Source of the DNA: Luteibacter sp. 9135
Lineage (GTDB): Bacteria > Pseudomonadota > Gammaproteobacteria > Xanthomonadales > Rhodanobacteraceae
DNA: 64,000 nucleotides
Direction: 5' to 3'
Assembly: GCF_000745005.1 (NCBI RefSeq)
Contig: NZ_JQNB01000001.1
Location: 3,651,501-3,715,500, forward strand
In this document: in pieces, positions 53,034-64,000 of the stretch
Numbering within the stretch: the stretch's first letter is position 1
Layout: every line of letters starts with the position of its first letter
Program-made: the position numbers and the translations under genes
Notes under the pieces: generated by a model
Told to the model about the DNA's origin: nothing
Database searches by the model: none
Seen by the model: only the letters and a program-made list of their open reading frames with translations

Positions 53034-54437
53034 TCAGGCGGCTGCCTGGGCCGCCGATTTTACGGCCTCGGCCAGTCGCGCCGCCAGCCGTTTCACTTCC
53101 GCCGCGTCCGCCGCCTCGATGGTGACGCGGACCAGCGGCTCGGTGCCCGAGGCACGCAGCACCACGCGCCCGCGGCCTTCCAGCACGCCTTCCACCTCGG
53201 CCAGCGCCTGCCGCACCGTCTCGCTAACCAGGGCCTCCTTGGCGCCCGGCATGCGTACGTTGACCATCGTCTGCGGCAACTTGACCAGGCCGGCACGGGC
53301 CTCGGCGAAGGTCTCGCCGGCCTCGACCAGGCACTCCAGCAAGGCCAGCGCGGCCACGATGCCGTCGCCGGTGGTGAAGCGGTCCAGGCACAGCACGTGG
53401 CCGGAGGTCTCCCCGCCCAGGATGCCGCCGTGCTCCTTGAGCTGGCGCAGCACGTAACGATCGCCCACGTTAGCGCGCAGGAACGGGATGTCCATGGCGC
53501 GGAACGCGCGCTGCAGGCCGTAGTTGCTCATGGACGTGCCGACCACGGGGCCCGGCAGCGCGCCCTTGCGCTGCCAGTGGCGTGCGATGACGTAGAGCAT
53601 GTCGTCGCCGTCGGTCACGGTGCCGTCGGCATCCACCACGCGCACGCGATCGCCATCGCCGTCGAAGGCGATGCCGAGGTCCGCGCCGCGCTCGACCACC
53701 GCCTGGGCCAGCGCCGCCGGCGCGGTGGAGCCCACGCCGCGATTGATGTTAAGGCCGTCCGGCTCCGCGCCGATGGTGGATACTTCGGCGCCCAGCTCGC
53801 GAAACACCTTGGGCGCGGCGTGGTAGGTGGCGCCGTGGGCGCAGTCCAGCACGATGCGCAACCCGCGCAGCGAGAACTCGTCGGCCACGGTGGCCTTGCA
53901 GAATTCCGCGTACTTGGTCAGCGCGTCGTCCACGCGGCTGGCCTTGCCCAGGGCCTCGGAGGGCACGGTGGCGAAGTCGGCTTCCAGCTCGGCCTCGATC
54001 TCGGCTTCCAGCTCGTCGTCCAGTTTCTCGCCCTGGGCGGAAAAGAACTTGATGCCGTTGTCCTGGTGCGGGTTGTGCGAGGCGCTGATGACGATGCCGG
54101 CGTCGGCACGCAGCGAGCGCGTCAGGTAGGCCACGCCGGGCGTGGGCATGGGGCCGAGCAGGCGCACGTCGGCCCCGGAGGCGACCAGGCCGGCTTCCAG
54201 CGCGGCTTCGAACATGTAGCCGGACACGCGGGTGTCCTTGCCGATCACCACCATCACCTTGCGGTTGGGGTCGCGCCGGTCCGCGGCGGCGCCGGGCACG
54301 CGGCGCTCGGTGCCACGGCGGCGCGCCAGCACGGCGCCGGCGGCGCGACCCAGGCGCAGGATGAAATCCGCGCTGATCGGGTAGGTGCCCACACGGCCAC
54401 GGATGCCGTCGGTGCCGAAGTATTTACGTTCGCTCAT
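53034..54437 (-). CDS. glmM: Phosphoglucosamine mutase
   Basis: GlmM converts glucosamine-6-P to glucosamine-1-P for UDP-GlcNAc and so for peptidoglycan and LPS. The 467-residue protein starts [17 protein letters not shown]. It has the phosphoserine loop [15 protein letters not shown], the metal loop DGDGDRV, and the sugar-binding GGETSGHV. It is about 20 residues longer than most GlmM because of an R/A-rich insert after the first strand (near residues 45-60). AGGAAG precedes ATG 54437. Confidence 0.96.
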   Translation of the reverse strand: MSERKYFGTDGIRGRVGTYPISADFILRLGRAAGAVLARRRGTERRVPGAAADRRDPNRKVMVVIGKDTRVSGYMFEAALEAGLVASGADVRLLGPMPTPGVAYLTRSLRADAGIVISASHNPHQDNGIKFFSAQGEKLDDELEAEIEAELEADFATVPSEALGKASRVDDALTKYAEFCKATVADEFSLRGLRIVLDCAHGATYHAAPKVFRELGAEVSTIGAEPDGLNINRGVGSTAPAALAQAVVERGADLGIAFDGDGDRVRVVDADGTVTDGDDMLYVIARHWQRKGALPGPVVGTSMSNYGLQRAFRAMDIPFLRANVGDRYVLRQLKEHGGILGGETSGHVLCLDRFTTGDGIVAALALLECLVEAGETFAEARAGLVKLPQTMVNVRMPGAKEALVSETVRQALAEVEGVLEGRGRVVLRASGTEPLVRVTIEAADAAEVKRLAARLAEAVKSAAQAAA

Positions 54438-54514
54438 GGGTGGCACTTCCTTTCTTGGACCGAAAGGATACTCCTTAGGCCGGCCACGGTCGGCCCGGCC
54501 GGCCGGACTAGGCC

Positions 54515-55414
54515 TTATTCGTCATCCGGCCAGCGCGGCATGGACGGCGCCGCGGGCCGGGGCGCGCTGTCGCCCGCGCTCACCGCCTGCCAGACGGTCA
54601 GGGCGTCCACCGTGGCGGCCACGTCGTGGACGCGGACCAGCAGCGCGCCGCGCTGAACCGCGACCAGGGCCGCCGCCACCGAGCCGGAGACGCGCTCGCG
54701 CGGGTCGTCGCGGCCGGTCAGGTGGCCGATCATGGATTTACGCGACACCCCGACATAGGCCCCCGCGCCCAGTTCGGCGAAACGGGCGGTGGCCCGCAAC
54801 AGGGCGAGGTTGTGCTCGAGGGTCTTGCCGAAGCCGAAGCCCGGGTCGACCAGTACGCGGCGGCGGTCGACGCCGGCCAGCTCGCAGGAGAACAGCCGGT
54901 CGGTGAGGAAGCGATGCACCTCGCCCACCACGTCGTCGTAGTCCGGGGCGTCCTGCATGCCCCGCGGCTCGCCTTGCATGTGCACCAGGCACACCGGGAC
55001 GCCGAGTTCGGCGGCAGCGTCCAGCGCGCCCTCGAGACGCAGCGCGAAGACGTCGTTGATCATGCCCGCGCCGGCGCCCACGGCGGCGCGCATCACCTCC
55101 GGCTTGGACGTGTCGACGGACAGCGGCACCGTGGTCGCCGCGGCTAGCCGCTCGATCAACGGCACGATGCGCCGGATTTCCTCGGCCGCGTCGACCTCCG
55201 CCGCGCCCGGCCGCGTGGATTCACCGCCGATGTCCAGCATGTCGGCGCCCTCCTCCACAAGCCGCAGCGCATGCGCATAGGCGGCGTCGAGGCTGGCGTG
55301 GCTGCCGCCGTCGGAGAAGGAATCGGGCGTGGCGTTGACGATGCCGACGACGCGTGCACGGTCCAGGAGCAGCGTGCGCCCGTTGCAGTCCAGCGAGGTG
55401 GCGAAGGGGTTCAT
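54515..55414 (-). CDS. folP: Dihydropteroate synthase
   Basis: FolP joins p-aminobenzoate to dihydropterin diphosphate in folate synthesis and is the sulfonamide target. The 299-residue product has [40 protein letters not shown], and the C-terminal VDPGFGFGK and [12 protein letters not shown] 55414 overlaps the orn stop by one base (TGATG). About 77 bases separate its stop from glmM, its usual downstream neighbour. Confidence 0.96.
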   Translation of the reverse strand: MNPFATSLDCNGRTLLLDRARVVGIVNATPDSFSDGGSHASLDAAYAHALRLVEEGADMLDIGGESTRPGAAEVDAAEEIRRIVPLIERLAAATTVPLSVDTSKPEVMRAAVGAGAGMINDVFALRLEGALDAAAELGVPVCLVHMQGEPRGMQDAPDYDDVVGEVHRFLTDRLFSCELAGVDRRRVLVDPGFGFGKTLEHNLALLRATARFAELGAGAYVGVSRKSMIGHLTGRDDPRERVSGSVAAALVAVQRGALLVRVHDVAATVDALTVWQAVSAGDSAPRPAAPSMPRWPDDE

Positions 55415-55983
55415 CAGCCGGCCTGCTGCGGGCCACCGAGCGGGCCCATGAAGCGGCGGTAATGACGCAGTTCCTCGATGGAATCGCGGATATCGGACAG
55501 CGCGGTGTGTGCGGAATCCTTGTTGAAGCCGCGCGCGATCTCCGGCGACCAACGGCGCGATAACTCTTTCAGGGTGGATACGTCGAGGTTGCGGTAGTGG
55601 AAGAAACGCTCCAGCCGCGGCATCTCGCGATGCAGGAAACGACGGTCCTGGCAGATGGAGTTGCCGCACATGGGCGACTTGCCCGCCGGCACCCACTGGC
55701 GAAGGAACTCGATGGTGGCGGTCTCGGCCTCGCCGGGCACCGTGTCCGACTCCACCGCGCGGCCCCACAGGCCCGAGCGCATGTGCTGGTTGCGATTCCA
55801 CGCGTCCATCTGCTGGAGGCGCGCGTCCGCATGCGAGATGGCGAAGACGGGGCCCTCGGCGAGAACGTTCAGGTCCTTGTCCGTCACGATCGTGGCGATC
55901 TCCAGGATCGAATCGTTGTCCGTGTCCAGACCGGTCATTTCCAGGTCGATCCAGATGAGGTTGTCTTCGTGCGCTGGCGTCAT
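55414..55983 (-). CDS. orn: Oligoribonuclease
   Basis: Orn degrades di- and short oligoribonucleotides, including pGpG from cyclic di-GMP. The 189-residue DEDDh exonuclease shows [12 protein letters not shown], the second Asp region [15 protein letters not shown], and the H...D end [10 protein letters not shown]. It is divergent from sbcB and translationally linked to folP. Confidence 0.97.
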   Translation of the reverse strand: MTPAHEDNLIWIDLEMTGLDTDNDSILEIATIVTDKDLNVLAEGPVFAISHADARLQQMDAWNRNQHMRSGLWGRAVESDTVPGEAETATIEFLRQWVPAGKSPMCGNSICQDRRFLHREMPRLERFFHYRNLDVSTLKELSRRWSPEIARGFNKDSAHTALSDIRDSIEELRHYRRFMGPLGGPQQAG

Positions 55984-56059
55984 GGGAGCTCCTTCGGGTA
56001 TCGCGCAGTCTAGCGGCAGCGCGCGTGGAAAGGAGGTCGACCCATGCGATGATATCGCG

Positions 56060-57484
56060 ATGGCCGAACCGACCTTCTTCTGGCACGACTACGAAACCTT
56101 CGGCACCGATCCGCGCCGGGACCGTCCCAGCCAGTTCGCCGGCATCCGCACCGACGCCAACCTGCAGGTCGTCGGCGAGCCACTGATGATCTACTGCCGG
56201 CCGCCGCGGGATACCCCGCCGCAACCCGGCGCCTGCCTGGTCACCGGCATCGCGCCGCAGCTGGCCGAACGCGAAGGCCTGCGCGAGGCCGAATTCGCCG
56301 CTGCCATCCACGAGCAGCTGGCCATGCCGGGCACCTGCACGGTGGGCTACAACTCGCTGCGTTTCGACGACGAATTCACGCGCCACCTTCTTTACCGCAA
56401 CTTCTACGATCCGTATGGCCGCGAGTGGGAAAACGGCAATTCACGCTGGGACCTGATCGACCTGGTGCGCCTGTGCCAGGCGCTGCGCCCGGAGGGCATC
56501 GTCTGGCCCACCCGCGATGACGGCACGCCCAGCTTCAAGCTGGAGCACCTGGCCGCCGCCAACGGCCTGAAGCAGGACCGCGCGCACGACGCCCTGTCGG
56601 ACGTGGAGGCGCTGATCGCCCTGGCCCGCCTGATCCGCCAGCGGCAGCCGAAGCTGTGGGACTGGTATTTCGCCCTGCGCCGCAAGCAGCGCGTGTTCGA
56701 ACTGCTCGACGTCGCGGCGATGACGCCTGTGGTGCACGTGTCCTCGCGCTATCCGGCCAGCCGCCAGTGCCTGACCGTCATCGCGCCCCTGGCCATGCAT
56801 CCGGCACGCGCGGGCGAGATCATCGTCTACGACCTCGGCGCCGACCCGGCCGACCTGCTGGCACTGGACGACGGCGACATCGCCGATCGCGTGTTCACCT
56901 CGCGCGCCGACCTGCCCGAGGGCGTGGAGCGCATCGCGCTGCGCACGATCAAGGCCAATCACGCCCCCGCCCTGGCGCCGCTGTCGGTGCTCAAGGGTGC
57001 CGACCACGCGCGGCTGGGCCTGGACATGGAGGCGGTGACGCGCCACCTGGAGGCGCTGCGCCACGCCGACGGCCTGGCCGAGAAGCTGCGGCGTGTCTAC
57101 GGCCATGCCGCCGCGCACGCCCCTGCGGAAGACCCCGAACTGGCCCTCTACGGCGCGTTCCTGCCGGATGCGGACCGCCGCCTGCTGGCCGACGTGCGCG
57201 CTACACCGCCGGAGCAGCTGGGCACCCGCACGTTCCCGTTCCGCGATCCGCGCTACCCGGAGCTGCTGTTCCGCTACCGCGCGCGCAACTGGCCGGAAAG
57301 CCTGACCGTCCAGGAACACGCACGCTGGGAGGCCTTCCGCGCCGACCGGCTCACGCGCCACGGTCCGCTGACCGCGCTTACGCTCGACGACTACCGCCTC
57401 GAACTCGCCACGCTCCGTGCCCTGCCCGACGCCCCGCTGCCGCTGCTCGACCAGTTGGAAGCGTGGGGCCACGAACTGCTCTGA
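56060..57484 (+). CDS. sbcB: Exodeoxyribonuclease I
   Basis: ExoI removes nucleotides 3' to 5' from single-stranded DNA and helps recombination and mismatch repair. The 474-residue protein has the DnaQ-type active site ([25 protein letters not shown], and H/D in [12 protein letters not shown]) and the SH3-like and helical C-terminal regions of the family. The start ATG 56060 has no good ribosome site of its own. A strong one (AAAGGAGG at 56030) serves an ATG-CGA-TGA mini-frame at 56044-56052, just ahead. Confidence 0.93.
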   Translation: MAEPTFFWHDYETFGTDPRRDRPSQFAGIRTDANLQVVGEPLMIYCRPPRDTPPQPGACLVTGIAPQLAEREGLREAEFAAAIHEQLAMPGTCTVGYNSLRFDDEFTRHLLYRNFYDPYGREWENGNSRWDLIDLVRLCQALRPEGIVWPTRDDGTPSFKLEHLAAANGLKQDRAHDALSDVEALIALARLIRQRQPKLWDWYFALRRKQRVFELLDVAAMTPVVHVSSRYPASRQCLTVIAPLAMHPARAGEIIVYDLGADPADLLALDDGDIADRVFTSRADLPEGVERIALRTIKANHAPALAPLSVLKGADHARLGLDMEAVTRHLEALRHADGLAEKLRRVYGHAAAHAPAEDPELALYGAFLPDADRRLLADVRATPPEQLGTRTFPFRDPRYPELLFRYRARNWPESLTVQEHARWEAFRADRLTRHGPLTALTLDDYRLELATLRALPDAPLPLLDQLEAWGHELL

Positions 57485-57490
57485 AGACCC

Positions 57491-58177
57491 ATGCCGCCCA
57501 CCTATTTCACGCCCGCCACGTTCCGTTTCTTCAAGTCGCTGATGCGCAACAACAACCGCGAGTGGTTCCAGGACCACAAGGCGGACTACGAGCGCCACGT
57601 GCGCGAACCGTTCCTGCGACTGATCGGCGACCTGGACGCACCGCTGAAGAAGATCAGCCCGCACTACCGTGCCGACACCCGCAAGGTGGGCGGCTCGCTG
57701 TATCGCATCCACCGCGACACGCGTTTCGCCAACGACAAGCAGCCGTACAAGGGCTGGCAGGGCTCGCGCTTCTTCCACGAGCGCCGCCACGAGATCCAGG
57801 CGCCGGGCTTCTACGTGCACATCCAGCCGGGCGAGTGCTTCGTCGGCGGCGGCATGTGGCACCCGGAGCCGCCGGTGCTGAAAAAACTACGCGACTTCCT
57901 GGCCGACAACCCGGATGCGTGGAAGCGCGCCACGCACGGCAAGGCCTTCCAGGAACGCTTCAGCTTCTGGGGCGAAAGCCTGACCCGGCCGCCCCGCGGG
58001 TTCGATCCCAACCACCAGTTGATTGCCGACCTGAAGCGGAAGAACTTCGCCGCGGGGCAAAATTTCGACGAGGCCATGGCCTGTTCGCCGGAGCTGCTGC
58101 CCTTCATCGTCGACAACTTCAAACGACTGGCGCCGATGGTCGATTACCTGTGCGCGGCGCAGGAACTGGAATTCTGA
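57491..58177 (+). CDS. DUF2461 family protein
   Basis: The 228-residue protein matches DUF2461 (TIGR02453) along its length: NREWFQDHKADYERHVREPF, RADTRKVGGSLYRIHRDTRF, KQPYKGWQGSRFFHE, and FYVHIQPGECFVGGGMW. No activity is established for the family. It starts six bases after sbcB and is probably co-transcribed with it. Confidence 0.9.
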   Translation: MPPTYFTPATFRFFKSLMRNNNREWFQDHKADYERHVREPFLRLIGDLDAPLKKISPHYRADTRKVGGSLYRIHRDTRFANDKQPYKGWQGSRFFHERRHEIQAPGFYVHIQPGECFVGGGMWHPEPPVLKKLRDFLADNPDAWKRATHGKAFQERFSFWGESLTRPPRGFDPNHQLIADLKRKNFAAGQNFDEAMACSPELLPFIVDNFKRLAPMVDYLCAAQELEF

Positions 58178-58179
58178 GT

Positions 58180-58451
58180 GTAGGAGCGCATGCATGTGCG
58201 CGACATCGTCTCGCGGCAACATCGAGCCTTGCACGTGAATCCGGCTGCCCGGCCCCAACACATGTCGCGCACATCGTGCTCTCCTACCAGGGTGCCGCGG
58301 CTTGAAATGGCCCCGGCCTGAAATGTAGGAGCGCACGCACGTGCGCGACATGTGTTGAGGCCATGCCCCCATCCTGGCGCGTGAACCCGGTGAATCCCGT
58401 AAATCCCGTGATCGACGCGTAGCCGTATCGCGCACGTGCGTGCGCTCCTAC
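58180..58451. repeat. Cluster of four REP palindromes (two inverted pairs)
   Basis: Units lie at 58180-58203 (plus), 58265-58287 (minus), 58325-58348 (plus) and 58428-58451 (minus). Three of them have a one-base-longer centre than the common type (GCATGC, CGCACG). The inner flanks of units two and three are also inverted (CCCAACACATGT against ACATGTGTTGAGG), so the cluster may fold as nested hairpins. It fills the gap from 58178 to 58461; no gene is seen. Confidence 0.85.
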
Positions 58452-58461
58452 AGTTAGCATT

Positions 58462-63386
<4,925 letters not shown>

Positions 63387-64000
63387 GCGCGCCCTCGCGC
63401 GTGGCCTTGAGATCGACCATGGGGCCCGGGTAACCGGAGGCCTTCAGGAACGCCTCGTCTTCCCACGGCGCGTGCACCAGCCGGCCCGGCGCGTCGCGAA
63501 GTTCGGGCACCCAGCGCCGGATGTATGCGCCGTCCTTGTCGAACCGTTCCGACTGGGTCACGGGGTTGAAGATACGGAAGTACGGCGCCGCGTCCGCACC
63601 GCTGCCGGCCACCCACTGCCAGCCCAGCGAGTTGTTGGCCAGGTCGGCGTCGACCAGCGTGTCCCAGAACCACTTCGACCCCAGCACCCAGTGCTGGCGC
63701 ATGTTCTTGGTCAGCAGGCTGGCCACCAGCATGCGCACGCGGTTGTGCATCCAGCCCGTGGCCCACAGCTCGCGCATGCCCGCATCCACGATGGGGATGC
63801 CGGTCATGCCTCGCTTCCAGCGGCGCAATGCATGGGGGTCGCGCGGGGCCCAGCGGAAGGTGTCGAACTTCGGGTTGAAGTTTTCCCTGGGCGTTTTCGG
63901 AAAATGGAACAGCAGGTGGTGGGCGAATTCCCGCCAGCCCAGCTGGCGCAGGTAGGGCTCGATGTCCGGCGCTTTCTTGTGTCGTGCCGCATGGGCACGA

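Noticed and set aside
58180..58451. CRISPR array
   Set aside because: The repeats are palindromic, inverted and few, with unequal spacing and no cas genes; they are REP elements.

Overview
The window reads as a chromosomal segment of a GC-rich gammaproteobacterium, most likely order Xanthomonadales, family Rhodanobacteraceae (Luteibacter/Dyella/Rhodanobacter-like). The reasons are the ftsK - lolA - rarA - serS neighbourhood, the trxB - acetyltransferase - aat run, GTAG-headed REP palindromes, and the general protein look. The genus is an inference.

Positions 1 to about 11,990 are accessory DNA, somewhat richer in A+T in places. This stretch holds the right part of an IS21-family element (istA/istB), an OLD-family ATPase/TOPRIM nuclease, a protein with a HEPN-type RNase motif followed by zinc ribbons, an unidentified helical protein, a MobA/MobL relaxase with a candidate oriT, two proteins of unknown function and a tyrosine integrase. 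The integrase abuts the 3' end of tRNA-Ser(UGA). The simplest reading is an integrative mobilizable element or island inserted at tRNA-Ser and carrying a probable anti-phage cargo. Its far end lies left of the window.

Positions 12,140 to 30,474 are core genes, almost all on the minus strand: serS, a CPA1 antiporter, rarA, a DUF2339/DUF3999 membrane pair, lolA, ftsK and ald. Between rarA and serS, where E. coli has nothing, sits a LuxR-type response regulator and a tight run of nine small genes. They are a GH108-type muramidase, three DUF2589-like paralogues, a signal-peptide protein, small membrane proteins and two holin-like proteins. I regard this run as one of the least understood systems in the window.

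Positions 30,700 to 46,900 hold trxB, a GNAT-fold protein and aat, followed by a 9.5-kb block flanked by two apparently identical IS110-group elements in the same orientation. The block carries an MFS exporter, an RluA-type pseudouridine synthase, an HDOD protein, a membrane-anchored Mrr-like nuclease and the xfp-ackA phosphoketolase operon. Fumarase and a secreted thioredoxin-like protein follow. Both IS110 copies sit at the same position inside a REP palindrome. Their 5' non-coding region contains what can be read as a complete bridge RNA: a target loop matching the REP and a donor loop matching the element's own ends.

Positions 47,000 to 64,000 hold an nfeR/nfeF-type metal-regulated pair with a clear palindromic operator, an AsmA protein, an EamA transporter, a small basic repeat protein, a 2-oxoglutarate oxygenase, glmM, folP, orn, sbcB, a DUF2461 protein, epmA, ligA, a second MFS exporter and the 3' part of a photolyase gene cut by the window end. 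REP palindromes, mostly in inverted pairs, fill many intergenic gaps.
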